64,000 nucleotides of DNA from Flavobacteriales bacterium (GTDB taxonomy: Bacteria > Bacteroidota > Bacteroidia > Flavobacteriales_F > PHOS-HE28), in NCBI GenBank assembly GCA_016699575.1, contig CP064979.1, positions 1,550,001 through 1,614,000 on the forward strand. Direction: 5' to 3'. The translations under genes were made by a program, and so were the position numbers. Positions 40,686-48,902 of this stretch are shown in pieces. The notes beneath the pieces are model-generated. The model saw only the letters and a list, made by a program, of their open reading frames with translations, had not been told where the DNA came from and ran no database searches. Numbering within the stretch: position 1 is the stretch's first letter; each line of letters opens with the position of its first letter.

Positions 40686-41224
40686 GAGCGCCGTGTACCA
40701 CAGTAGTTTTCCGTTGAGGTCGAATTTGGACAGCTACCGCGTTGACCTCCTTTAACCCTGTCGGTTGTGGTGAACTCAGTAGCCGATATATCGTCATCCA
40801 TTCCAAGGACCGCAGCCCCCTGTTCCCCGGGCGCCCAGTTCGCCCAGAAGGCATATCCAACAGCATAGTATCCCATGGTAACGCCGTTCACTTTCCAAGG
40901 TGTCACAGAGTACCACCACTCTTCGCTGCTCTCTTCGAGGCTTTGCTCTTCGCCGTTCGGACTTCCCACCGCGACGAACTGGTTCTGCAGGTCATCCCAC
41001 TGGTAGTTGATACCGAAGGTCGGCTGGTCATCTTCATAGGTAATGCTTCGCCAGTCCAATGTTGGTGCAGGTATCTGCTGCCCGCACACCGCTGGGCTCT
41101 CTCCGAAACCTAGGGCAACCCCTCCCCACATCAACACTCTGCACATAAGTCTGCCCGCGCGCCATGCCGCGAGCCTGTTCCTCCCCCTCTCCCGGTGTGC
41201 ACCGGGCCTGTTCATCGTCTCCAT
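40592..41224 (-). CDS. N-terminal segment of the frameshifted T9SS beta-helix-like protein
   Basis: The frame begins METMNRPGAHRERGRNR and has a hydrophobic stretch after a second methionine (MCRVLMWGGVALGFG, 41146) that would make a signal peptide; either start is possible. Native coding (WWYSVTPWKVNGVTMGYYAV, AAVLGMDDDISATEFTTTDR) ends near 40740, where the frame shifts; residues after VKGGQR are out of frame. With the next two fragments it would give a secreted protein of roughly 1,560 residues. Two single-base frameshifts separate the parts; whether they are real or assembly errors cannot be told from the sequence. Confidence 0.72.
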   Translation of the reverse strand: METMNRPGAHRERGRNRLAAWRAGRLMCRVLMWGGVALGFGESPAVCGQQIPAPTLDWRSITYEDDQPTFGINYQWDDLQNQFVAVGSPNGEEQSLEESSEEWWYSVTPWKVNGVTMGYYAVGYAFWANWAPGEQGAAVLGMDDDISATEFTTTDRVKGGQRGSCPNSTSTENYCGTRRSCPAGCTTSFRTRRGMLSWSATLAPTSPCLT

Positions 41225-41570
41225 GTTCGTAAGGGTTTAGGTGAGTTCGGACCTCGAACCGGGAAGTCCTTGCCGGTTGAACACGAACCTATCCGCCAGC
41301 TCGCCGCATGGTGCACGGGCCCATGCCAACATGTGGTGCGTGTGTACAGGTCAGGCGTTCGGAGGTGGGTACGCCGCGTGCGGCGGCTTATTGCACTGGT
41401 GGATAACTTGAGCACAAGAAGCATAACGCTGCACAGAAGCCATGAACAATGGCGATGTTCTGCACCTGATCGCAGTTAAAAACGTCACACAACAAAGCGA
41501 CCTGCTGGGATGGATCCGCAACGATGGACGCACGGAGCGCAACAAAAACCGGCGCTGGACCGGGTCTTCG
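41225..41570. other. Intergenic region, no gene seen
   Basis: This 346-bp stretch separates the MORN-repeat gene stop from the start of the long T9SS gene, both on the minus strand. It contains a short GC hairpin (GCCGCGTGCGGCGGC near 41375-41390) without a T-run. No TAnnTTTG element was recognised with confidence. The promoter of the T9SS cargo operon should lie here. Confidence 0.5.
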
Positions 41571-43217
41571 CTAACGCTTCCCGCCCGGCACGCCGCCGCC
41601 CATGGGTTTGCCCTTTTCCGGTTCGCGCTTCTTCAGTTGGCCGTACTCGTACTCCACCGTTTTGGTGGGGCGGCCATTGGTGTCGTAGGTCGTCATGGTG
41701 CCGTGCAGGCGGCCTTCCTTGTACTGCATGGTCTGCACCACGCGGCCGCGTTGGTCGTACACAGTGCAGGTGCCATCGGGATCGCCCATCACCATGCTCT
41801 GCTCGCGCATTTTCACGCCGGCATCGTCGTAGTAGATCCACGCGCCGTTGGGCACGCCTTCCAGGTACGTGCCTTCCGCCGTGATGGTGCCATGCTGGTT
41901 GTAGCTCACCCAACGGCCGCCCTTCTTGCCTTTGGCGTAGAAGCCCTCTTCCTTCAGCTTGCCGTTCTCCCACCAGAACTTCCACGCGCCGTCCTTCAGA
42001 TCGTCCTTCCACCAGCCTTCGTATTCCTGCTGGCCTTGCGGGTTCCAGCCGCTCCACAGGCCGTGGATCTTCCCTTGCAGGAAGCTGCCGATGTCTTTCT
42101 GCTGGCCGCTTTCGAACCAGCTCCTCCATTCGCCCTCGGCCACGCCGTTCACGTAGGGGCCTTCCTGCAACTTCTGCCCGTTCTCGAACCACGTGGTCCA
42201 CACCCCGGACTTCAGCCCGTTGGTGAAACCGCCCTTCTTCCAGAACTGCCCGCCCTCGTAGAAGTACACCCAATCGCCGTGCTCCTTGCCATCGGCGTAG
42301 GTGCCGGTGCTGCTGAGTTGTGGTATCGGTCCTTTTTCCTTGCCGGGGTACCAGTAGCGCCATGCGCCGTGCTGTTGGTCCGCTCGGAAACCGCCCTCCA
42401 TGTCCTTGTGGCCAAGGGTGGTGTACCACGTCCACAGGCTGTCCTTCGCGCCGACCTTGTAGAACCCTGTGACGTTGGGTTTGCCGCTGCTGAAGTTGAG
42501 CAGGTAGGGACCGGTGAGCGCGCCCTTGTCGTAGGTCTCGCGCTTTTGCAGCGTGCCGTCAGCGAACCAGTATTCCCAAGTGCCGTGACGCGCACCACCG
42601 AGGTAGGCACCCTTTTGCTGTGGCTTGCCGGTGGGGTAGAACAGCGTGCTGGGACCGCTCTTCACACCGAGCTTGTAGTGCGTTTCCTCTTGCACGCTTC
42701 CGCTCGGGAAGTAGGCGTACACCACACCATCACCGTTGGCCAGCGTCTGCTTCCCCGTGTTGTCCCATGCATCAATGACGATGACCAGCGAATCCTCCCA
42801 GCGTTCCTTCAGCAGCGGTTTGCCATCGCTCTGGAAATACTGCCACGTGCTGTCCTTCACGCCGTGCTTGTACCAGCCCGTTTCCATCCACTGGCCGTTG
42901 GCGTAGTAGCTCGTCATGATGCTGTCCTGCTTGCCTTTGCGGAACCAGCCATCGTGCTGCACCTGGCCGTTGAGGTAGAACTTGCGTGTGCGGCCGTGGA
43001 GGATCCCTGCGGCTTGGTTGCTGATCTCCGTCAGCTTGCCATCGCGGTCCCAGTAGCTCCACTCGCCCCACTCCAGTCCGTTCACATAGATGCCTTCGCT
43101 GCGCTTCACGGTCTGCAGACTGTCCCAATAGTCCACATAGGGTTGGGCGCACAATGGCACTGTTACACTGAACACGATCACCAAGGCGGCAACGATGCGG
43201 CGGAGCGATGACAACAT
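41571..43217 (-). CDS. Secreted MORN-repeat protein (YwqK-like)
   Basis: The start at 43217 gives a signal peptide (MLSSLRRIVAALVIVFSVTV, cleavage near LCAQP); the longer frame only adds a leader upstream of a promoter element. The 548-residue product is almost entirely made of ~23-residue MORN-like repeats: GEWSYWDRDGKL, HDGWFRKGKQDS, GTWEYWFADGTLQKRETY, GAWRYWYPGKEKG, GDWVYFYEGGQFWKKGGF, GEWRSWFESGQQK, GAWKFWWENGKLKEEGFY. Such proteins are common in Bacteroidota and are called YwqK-family toxin-antitoxin components by automated annotation, but a toxin link is not supported here. The tail is basic (KPMGGGVPGGKR). Probably periplasmic or outer-membrane associated, binding partner unknown. Confidence 0.88.
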   Translation of the reverse strand: MLSSLRRIVAALVIVFSVTVPLCAQPYVDYWDSLQTVKRSEGIYVNGLEWGEWSYWDRDGKLTEISNQAAGILHGRTRKFYLNGQVQHDGWFRKGKQDSIMTSYYANGQWMETGWYKHGVKDSTWQYFQSDGKPLLKERWEDSLVIVIDAWDNTGKQTLANGDGVVYAYFPSGSVQEETHYKLGVKSGPSTLFYPTGKPQQKGAYLGGARHGTWEYWFADGTLQKRETYDKGALTGPYLLNFSSGKPNVTGFYKVGAKDSLWTWYTTLGHKDMEGGFRADQQHGAWRYWYPGKEKGPIPQLSSTGTYADGKEHGDWVYFYEGGQFWKKGGFTNGLKSGVWTTWFENGQKLQEGPYVNGVAEGEWRSWFESGQQKDIGSFLQGKIHGLWSGWNPQGQQEYEGWWKDDLKDGAWKFWWENGKLKEEGFYAKGKKGGRWVSYNQHGTITAEGTYLEGVPNGAWIYYDDAGVKMREQSMVMGDPDGTCTVYDQRGRVVQTMQYKEGRLHGTMTTYDTNGRPTKTVEYEYGQLKKREPEKGKPMGGGVPGGKR

Positions 43218-43221
43218 GATC

Positions 43222-43229
43222 CAAAAGTA
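43222..43229 (-). promoter_or_regulatory. TAnnTTTG -7 element before the MORN gene
   Basis: TACTTTTG on the minus strand is an exact match to TAnnTTTG and ends four bases before the ATG at 43217, so a transcript would be essentially leaderless. This is the best match in the window. Confidence 0.5.
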
Positions 43230-43308
43230 CCGGCGCACTTGACCGCCGTTGGAATACCAACGTGGAAGCATGAACGGTGGTGCGTGGATGGCGGGCGTAG
43301 GAGTGACT

Positions 43309-43408
43309 CAAGTGCCAAAGCCCAAGGTTCAAGTGTCAAGGTTCAATAACCAGAGACCGGGGCGTAACCCCTTGGATCTTGGCACTTGGCACTTGAACCT
43401 TGACACTT
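43309..43408. repeat. Inverted repeat of the AAGTGTCAAGGTTCAA type
   Basis: A perfect 16-bp arm AAGTGTCAAGGTTCAA (43331-43346) pairs with TTGAACCTTGACACTT (43393-43408). Extra copies of the subunit AAGTGCCAAG/CTTGGCACTT flank both arms. It lies between the divergent MORN and cytochrome genes. Dispersed palindromic element, function unknown. Confidence 0.8.
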
Positions 43409-43439
43409 AAAGCGCCGCAGGGCCATTCATCCACCACAG

Positions 43440-43446
43440 TACTTTG
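43440..43446 (+). promoter_or_regulatory. TACTTTG promoter-like element before the cytochrome gene
   Basis: TACTTTG followed by GCGC, 15 bases before the ATG at 43462. It is one base shorter than TAnnTTTG, so the support is weak. Confidence 0.3.
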
Positions 43447-43461
43447 GCGCACCTTCAAGTG

Positions 43462-45396
43462 ATGCGAACGCCACGACAGGTCAAGGTTGTACTGGGGGTG
43501 CTCGGTGTGGTGGGCCTCTTCGCCGCTTGGACCACCGCCACCGAGCCGCGCCAGGGACCGCACAGCGGCTTGGAGCTGTGGATGCTGAAGAACCTGGGCG
43601 ATTCGCTGACGGTGCAGGTGGGCCCGTGGTTCATCACGGCCGGCAAGTGCGCAGGTTGCCATGGCCACGATCCCGATGGCATCGCCATGGTGGACGACAG
43701 CGGCAACGATGTGAACGTGACCGGCGACTGGCGCAGCACCATGATGGCCAACAGCGCGCGCGATCCGTTCTTCCGCGCCAAGCTGGAACACGAGGTATTG
43801 GTGAACCCCGGCCATCAGGGCGCCATTGAAGGCAAGTGCCTCAGTTGCCACGCGCCCCTGGCCAAGCACGAGAGCGATCTGATGGGTTGGCCTGCGTTCA
43901 CGGCGGCGATGCTGGACACCAGCGTCATTGGGCAAGAAGGCGTGAGCTGCCTGGCCTGCCACGGGTTGAACCCCGACAGCGCGGGCACCCTCTTCAGCGG
44001 CGAACTGCGGTTCGACAGTGCGCAGGTTTACGGCCCGTATGCCGATGACGTGATCAATCAGAACATCATGGAGTTCTTCGTGCGCTTCACACCGCAGCTC
44101 GGGGAACACATCCTGGACGGCCGTGTGTGCGCCGGGTGCCACACGCTCATCACCGAGACCATCGACCTCAACGGCAACCTCACCGGCGATGAGTTCGTGG
44201 AGCAGGCCACCTGGCACGAGTGGAAAAACAGTGTGTATGACGGCACCCAGACCTGCCGCGATTGTCACATGCCGCGCATTACCGACAGCATCCAACTGGC
44301 CGCGGAGTACATCTTCCTGCCGGGACATTCGCCGTACGGCCTGCACCATCTCGCGGGCGGGAACGTGTTCATGCTGCAACTGATGAAGCAGTATCAGGAT
44401 GAACTCGGCATACCGGCCACCGATGCGCAGTTCGACAGCACCATAGCACGCACCCTGGCCAACCTCCAGCAGCGCAGCGTGGAATTGGATGCGACCATCA
44501 CCGCGCGTGATGCCGACACGGCGTTCATTGATGTACGCCTGCTGAACCTCACCGGCCACAAGTTCCCCAGCGGCTACCCCAGCCGCCGTGCCTTCGTGGA
44601 GCTCACGGTGCTGAAAGCCAACGGCGACACGCTATTCAGCAGCGGTGCCTTTGATGCAACCATGGAAGTGGAAGGCCACGACGCCACCTACGAACCGCAC
44701 TTCAATGTGATCAGCAACGGGCAGCAAGCCCAGATCTACGAGATGGTGATGGGCGATGTGAACGGCGACGTGACCACCGTGCTGGAGCGTGCGAAGACGG
44801 CGCTGAAAGACAACCGCGTTACACCGCAGGGCTTCAGCACAGCCCACTCCACCTACGATACGGTCGCCATTGCCGGTGTGCCCGCCAGCGATACCGACTT
44901 CAACCTGGACGAACTCGGCAACGAAGGCACCGGCGCCGACATCGTGCACTATCACGTGCCCATGGGCACGTACACCGGTGCGCTGAGCGTGCATGCCCGT
45001 GTGTGGTACCAACCCGTGCCGCCGCGCTGGAACGCGGAGATGTTCAGCAATGCCGGTGCCCGCATCGACACGTTCCGCACGATGTATGAGAGCATGGACG
45101 GCACACCCACGTTGGTGGCGCATGACAGTACGGGCATCGGGCCGTTGGGCGTTGATGACTTGCTGGATGACGCGGTGCGCGTTGGACCCAATCCCACGAG
45201 CGACGGCAACGTCACGATCACCGGCGCAGGCATCACTGCCGTGCAGGTGTTCACTGCGACCGGTCAGGTCGTAGGGCGGGGCTACCAACGCCAGCGTACA
45301 GCTTGGACCGTGACGCTACCGATCGCGCCCGGCACTTACTACTTGCGTGTGCACCGCAACGGCCGCGATGAACTGCACCGTGTGGTGCGGATGTAA
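43462..45396 (+). CDS. Pentaheme c-type cytochrome with a T9SS type A sorting domain
   Basis: The start at 43462 gives MRTPRQVKVVLGVLGVVGLF as a signal anchor or signal peptide. The 644-residue product has five CxxCH heme-binding motifs: CAGCH, CLSCH, CLACH, CAGCH and CRDCH, all in the first ~280 residues. A beta-rich region follows (VRLLNLTGHKFPSGYPSRRA), and the C-terminal ~75 residues are a type A sorting domain (RVGPNPTSDGNVTITG, VQVFTATGQVVG, PGTYYLRVHRNG, ending RMV-like VVRM). Hemes are attached in the periplasm, and the T9SS would then carry the folded cytochrome to the cell surface. A role in extracellular electron transfer is possible but unproven. It is the first gene of a tight operon. 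Confidence 0.9.
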   Translation: MRTPRQVKVVLGVLGVVGLFAAWTTATEPRQGPHSGLELWMLKNLGDSLTVQVGPWFITAGKCAGCHGHDPDGIAMVDDSGNDVNVTGDWRSTMMANSARDPFFRAKLEHEVLVNPGHQGAIEGKCLSCHAPLAKHESDLMGWPAFTAAMLDTSVIGQEGVSCLACHGLNPDSAGTLFSGELRFDSAQVYGPYADDVINQNIMEFFVRFTPQLGEHILDGRVCAGCHTLITETIDLNGNLTGDEFVEQATWHEWKNSVYDGTQTCRDCHMPRITDSIQLAAEYIFLPGHSPYGLHHLAGGNVFMLQLMKQYQDELGIPATDAQFDSTIARTLANLQQRSVELDATITARDADTAFIDVRLLNLTGHKFPSGYPSRRAFVELTVLKANGDTLFSSGAFDATMEVEGHDATYEPHFNVISNGQQAQIYEMVMGDVNGDVTTVLERAKTALKDNRVTPQGFSTAHSTYDTVAIAGVPASDTDFNLDELGNEGTGADIVHYHVPMGTYTGALSVHARVWYQPVPPRWNAEMFSNAGARIDTFRTMYESMDGTPTLVAHDSTGIGPLGVDDLLDDAVRVGPNPTSDGNVTITGAGITAVQVFTATGQVVGRGYQRQRTAWTVTLPIAPGTYYLRVHRNGRDELHRVVRM

Positions 45397-45403
45397 TGCC
45401 GTC

Positions 45404-46201
45404 ATGCTGAGCGTCGCTTCGTTGCACATCCACCCGGTGAAGTCGCTCGGTGGTTTCGCTGTGCAAGGGGCAAAACTCACCGACCGTGGCTTCGAGCACG
45501 ACCGGCGTTGGATGCTGGTGGATGCCGACGCCCGTTTCATCACGCAGCGCGAATGCAGTGCGCTCACATGCATGCACTGTGCGCCGCTTACCGATGGCTT
45601 TCGCGTCACGGATGTGCGCGATGGCTCCGTGACCGAGGTTCCTTGGTCGCTCGCTTCGGGAGCCGCCTCCCGCGCATCAGTATTCAGCGATACCGTGGAT
45701 GTGCTGCATGCACCGGTGGAAGTCTCCGCGTGGTTCGCTGATCAGCTGGGCATCGTCTGCTCGCTCGCTTACATGCCCGATGCTTCGGTGCGCCCTACCG
45801 ATCCCGCTTATGTGAATGCGCGTACCTCGTTGAGCGACGGCTATCCGTACTTGATCGTGTCGCAAGCTTCCGTCGATGATCTGAACGCACGGTTGAACCC
45901 CTCCGAGCGCATCGCGATGGACCGCTTCCGCCCGAACATCGTCGTGGCCGGTGGCGAGGCCTATCAAGAGGATGGCTGGCGTGCAGTGATGATCGGCGGA
46001 ACGCGTTTCTCCCTGGTGAAACCCTGCGGCCGTTGCATCATCACCACCACGGACCAGACGACCGGTGAACGCGGCAAGGAGCCCTTGCGCACGCTCGCCT
46101 CCTACCGCTCCGTTGGCAACAAGGTGCTGTTCGGGATGAACGCGGTGGCGCCGGACCAGGGGATCGTGCGCGTGGGCGATCTTGTGCACCCACAGGCATG
46201 A
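45404..46201 (+). CDS. MOSC domain protein (YcbX-like, N-terminal beta barrel)
   Basis: The start at 45404, seven bases after the cytochrome stop, gives 265 residues beginning MLSVASLHIHPVKSLGGFAV, the typical MOSC N-terminal barrel opening. The MOSC domain contains YPYLIVSQASVDDLNARL, RFRPNIVVAGGEAYQEDGW and the conserved cysteine segment VKPCGRCIITTTDQTTGERG, whose Cys coordinates molybdenum in known family members. YcbX-type proteins reduce N-hydroxylated compounds with a molybdenum cofactor. The stop overlaps the next start (ATGA), so expression is coupled to the transporter gene. Confidence 0.9.
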   Translation: MLSVASLHIHPVKSLGGFAVQGAKLTDRGFEHDRRWMLVDADARFITQRECSALTCMHCAPLTDGFRVTDVRDGSVTEVPWSLASGAASRASVFSDTVDVLHAPVEVSAWFADQLGIVCSLAYMPDASVRPTDPAYVNARTSLSDGYPYLIVSQASVDDLNARLNPSERIAMDRFRPNIVVAGGEAYQEDGWRAVMIGGTRFSLVKPCGRCIITTTDQTTGERGKEPLRTLASYRSVGNKVLFGMNAVAPDQGIVRVGDLVHPQA

Positions 46202-46983
46202 TCCACTCCATCCTCGGCGACAAAGCCACGCGGCTCTTCCTCTTCCTGGCCGGCTTCTTCGTGGCCAACGCGCTGCTGGCGGAGATGATCGGCGTGAAGC
46301 TGTTCCAGTTGGAGACGGCTCTCGGGCTGTCCATCGCCGACTTCAGCCTGCTGGGCCAGGAACACTTGAGCTTCGTGCTCAGCGTGGGCGTGCTGCCGTG
46401 GCCCATCGTGTTCATCATGACCGATGTGGTTAACGACTACTACGGCGTGCGCGGCGTGCGCTTCCTCACCGTTCTCACCGCGGTGCTCATCGCCTTCGCG
46501 TTCGTGGTGATGTATTTCGCCATCGGCATGCCGCCTGCGGGTTTCTGGGTGGGCATGAACAGTGCGCAAGGCGTGCCCGACATGCAGGCGGCGTTCGCGG
46601 GCATCTTCGGCCAGGGCATGAACATCATCATCGGCTCGCTCACCGCGTTCGTGGTGGGCCAACTGGTCGACGCCTTCATCTTCCGCCGCATCAAGCGCAT
46701 CACCGGCGACAAGCGCATCTGGCTGCGGGCAACGGGCAGCACCGTCATCAGCCAATTGGTGGACAGCGTGGTGGTCACCTATGTCGCCTTCTGGGTGATG
46801 CGCGACGACTTCACCTTCGCGCGCTGCACGGCCATGGTGCTCACGGCCTACACGTACAAGTTGATCGTGGCGGTGCTCGCCACACCGCTCGTGTATGCCG
46901 TGCATGCAGGCGTGGAGCGGTACCTTGGCCCGCAGAAGGCCGCCGAACTGCGCTCAGCAGCGTTGGCCGACCGCAACAGCTGA
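46198..46983 (+). CDS. Queuosine precursor transporter (YhhQ / VUT family)
   Basis: The 261-residue product has about six membrane segments (LFLFLAGFFVANALLAEMIG, LPWPIVFIMTDVVNDYYGV, FLTVLTAVLIAFAFVVMYFA). The FIMTDVVNDYYG and LRATGSTVISQLVDSVVVTY segments are signatures of the YhhQ/VUT family, which imports queuine or preQ precursors for tRNA wobble modification. A C-terminal cytoplasmic tail follows the last segment. It overlaps the MOSC stop and is two bases from the GNAT gene. Confidence 0.92.
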   Translation: MIHSILGDKATRLFLFLAGFFVANALLAEMIGVKLFQLETALGLSIADFSLLGQEHLSFVLSVGVLPWPIVFIMTDVVNDYYGVRGVRFLTVLTAVLIAFAFVVMYFAIGMPPAGFWVGMNSAQGVPDMQAAFAGIFGQGMNIIIGSLTAFVVGQLVDAFIFRRIKRITGDKRIWLRATGSTVISQLVDSVVVTYVAFWVMRDDFTFARCTAMVLTAYTYKLIVAVLATPLVYAVHAGVERYLGPQKAAELRSAALADRNS

Positions 46984-46985
46984 AC

Positions 46986-47510
46986 ATGGTCGAGTCGGTC
47001 ATCATCGAACCGGTGCACAAGCGCGATGACGAGGGCTTCCACAACCTCGTGCGCACCGAGCACGCTCGCCTGTCCACCTACTTCCCGCGCACTTGCGAGC
47101 GTTGCGTGGACGTGCGCAGTACGCGCAAATACCTCAAGGAGATCATGGAGTTCGCCGGGCGCCGCGAGTACTTCTGCTTCGTGCTGCGCGAGTTCGAAGG
47201 TGGCGACCCCATCGGCGCGGTGTTCCTGAAGCAGTTCGACTGGACGGTGCCCAAGTGCGAGACGGCCTACTTCATCGCGCAACCTTACGAGAAGCACGGT
47301 CTCGGCAGCATGGGCCTCATCTGGGCCACCGACTTCGCCTTCAGCCAGTTGGGGGTCAACAAGATCTTCGCGCGTATCGTGCCGGACAACATCGCAAGCA
47401 TCCGCGTAGCCGAAAAGTGCGGCTTCGAGCGCGAGGGCACACTGCGCCACGACTTCCGGAGCGGCGAAGGCAAGTTGCTGGACGTGCACTACTACGGCCT
47501 AACCCGCTGA
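46986..47510 (+). CDS. GNAT family N-acetyltransferase (RimJ/RimL type)
   Basis: The 174-residue length and layout match the RimJ/RimL acetyltransferases, which acetylate protein N-termini or small molecules using acetyl-CoA. The acetyl-CoA binding region is QPYEKHGLGSMGLIWATDFA, and the C-terminal IVPDNIASIRVAEKCGFERE and GTLRHDFR segments are typical. It lies in a co-directional operon: two bases after the YhhQ gene, with its stop overlapping the start of the next small gene (TGATG). The substrate is unknown. Confidence 0.9.
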   Translation: MVESVIIEPVHKRDDEGFHNLVRTEHARLSTYFPRTCERCVDVRSTRKYLKEIMEFAGRREYFCFVLREFEGGDPIGAVFLKQFDWTVPKCETAYFIAQPYEKHGLGSMGLIWATDFAFSQLGVNKIFARIVPDNIASIRVAEKCGFEREGTLRHDFRSGEGKLLDVHYYGLTR

Positions 47511-47701
47511 TGGCACCGCGCCGCAAACGCTCCACGGTGAAGGTCGCGGCGCAGGACCTTAGCCGTATTGAGCGCGCTGCCAAACGCAAGGAGCAGAAGG
47601 ATCAGGGCGTGTTCGACGGGCGCTACCGGCCCCGCGTGGTGAAGAACAAGAAGGGGTACACACGCAAGCGGAAGCACCGCACTGCCGGTAGCGAAGAGTG
47701 A
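47510..47701 (+). CDS. 63-residue basic protein, possible ArfA-like ribosome rescue factor
   Basis: The ATG overlaps the GNAT stop (TGATG). The product begins MAPRRKRSTVKVAAQDLSRI and is strongly basic. The segment YRPRVVKNKKGYTRKRKH resembles the conserved C-terminal part of ArfA (E. coli RVEKNKKGKGSYMRKGKH), which occupies the empty mRNA channel of stalled ribosomes and recruits a release factor. The hydrophobic tail of E. coli ArfA is absent. A 10-bp inverted repeat (CGCTACCGGC at 47621, GCCGGTAGCG at 47684) spans the 3' half of the gene, which recalls the hairpin that truncates arfA mRNA. The homology is read by eye over about 18 residues, so the assignment is tentative; it might instead be an unrelated ribosome-associated basic protein. 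Confidence 0.6.
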   Translation: MAPRRKRSTVKVAAQDLSRIERAAKRKEQKDQGVFDGRYRPRVVKNKKGYTRKRKHRTAGSEE

Positions 47702-48832
47702 TCAGCGCACCAACGGCACGGGCCGTGCGGTCCATCGCCCGCCTTCCGAAACACCCACGAACAACGGCCCGTTTGCACCGGTAGTGATCTGCATGCGATC
47801 GCCCGCAGCAGTTGCGATATGAAGATCACGGCCCAGCAGGTCGAAGAGGCGCACAACACTTCCGGGCACAAGGCCCATGATCGACACACCTGCCGCATCA
47901 GCGTTCATATGCCACGTCTGGTGGTCCTGCGGCGGTTCCACTCGGGTTGACAAGCAGGCTGTCGAGGACGTGAACCGCGCACTGGCGGAAAGCGAATCGG
48001 TGAAGGCCTGCTCAGCAGCAAGGTCCCCGAAAAGGTTCTGCTGCAACCAGAGCGTGGCCATATCGGTCACGACGTCCTGCTGCTGCGCGCGCGAGATGGT
48101 CAGGTTCGGCCCGCAGGTGAACTCGCCGAAGGTGCAGTTGAAATTGTTGTCGCCGAAATAGCAATGTCCGCCGCCGGTAATGTTGATGAACGCACGGCAA
48201 GGCACGGTCACCGCATCGTAGATCGGTTGCGCGTGGTCGGCAATGGGCGTCACGCAATCCTCGCTGGCGGCGAACACGAGCGTGGGCACCTGCACACCCG
48301 CCGCCGCTGCAACGGCACTGGGGTTCGTTTCGGCCGGCGCCATGGTGATCAGCGCCTGCACATCGGTATTGCCCGAAGCACCCAGGAACGCCGCGCCACC
48401 CCCCATGCTGTGCCCCATAAGGGCGGTGAGCGGTTGCACGTGCCCGTAGAACTGCGATTGCGTGTCGTTGCCTGCGGCGCGCAACGCCTCGCTCAAGAAG
48501 GCGAGATCGGCCCCGAAGTCGGCGTGGTCGGGCGCGAAGCCGCCTTCGGTGGTCGGTAGCACGACGATGAACCCGAGCGGAGTGAAATGCTGCACCAGAT
48601 AGTCGTACGCGTTCACCGTCATCACGAACCCGTGACCGACCACCAGCACCGGAAAGGAACCAGCCTCGAACGGCGCGTTGGTGCCGGTGGAAGTCGCCGG
48701 ATAGTGCACTTCACAATCCACATTGCGCGAGCGCTGCGCATCGAAGAACGACGTAGTGGCCGTGCCGATCTGGTAAGGCTGGGACACAGCACGAACGCTG
48801 AGCGCCATGAAGAACAGGAGGAAGGAACGCAT
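47702..48832 (-). CDS. Secreted alpha/beta hydrolase (chlorophyllase/dienelactone hydrolase-like)
   Basis: The ATG at 48832 (MRSFLLFFMALSVRAVSQ) gives a signal peptide; two codons earlier is only a TTG. The 376-residue product has the alpha/beta hydrolase core: oxyanion segment VLVVGHGFVMTVNAYDYLVQ, nucleophile elbow LMGHSMGGGAAFLG, an acidic loop FAASEDCVTPIADHAQ and a His in ITGGGHCYFGDNNF. This layout fits the chlorophyllase/PAF-acetylhydrolase-like group. The last ~75 residues (VVRLFDLLGRDLHIAT, NGPLFVGVSEGGRW) resemble a T9SS type A domain. Its stop directly abuts the stop of the convergent 63-residue gene. Confidence 0.83.
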   Translation of the reverse strand: MRSFLLFFMALSVRAVSQPYQIGTATTSFFDAQRSRNVDCEVHYPATSTGTNAPFEAGSFPVLVVGHGFVMTVNAYDYLVQHFTPLGFIVVLPTTEGGFAPDHADFGADLAFLSEALRAAGNDTQSQFYGHVQPLTALMGHSMGGGAAFLGASGNTDVQALITMAPAETNPSAVAAAAGVQVPTLVFAASEDCVTPIADHAQPIYDAVTVPCRAFINITGGGHCYFGDNNFNCTFGEFTCGPNLTISRAQQQDVVTDMATLWLQQNLFGDLAAEQAFTDSLSASARFTSSTACLSTRVEPPQDHQTWHMNADAAGVSIMGLVPGSVVRLFDLLGRDLHIATAAGDRMQITTGANGPLFVGVSEGGRWTARPVPLVR

Positions 48833-48902
48833 GTCCAAAGATGAGATGCAATAGGCTGCCCCTTACTTTGGGTCCGTTCGGGCGCACAGCCCGTCTTTCT
48901 GC

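Noticed and set aside
41375..41391. Terminator after the MORN gene
   Set aside because: A GC stem is present but it lies about 180 bases after the stop and has no T-run on the minus strand.
41571..43217. Antitoxin of a toxin-antitoxin system, as YwqK-type names would suggest
   Set aside because: No toxin gene is adjacent and the protein has a signal peptide; the name only reflects MORN repeats.
47093..47701. 202-codon frame running through the GNAT gene
   Set aside because: Its first two thirds are out of frame with the GNAT domain; only the last 63 codons, starting at 47510, look like a real gene.
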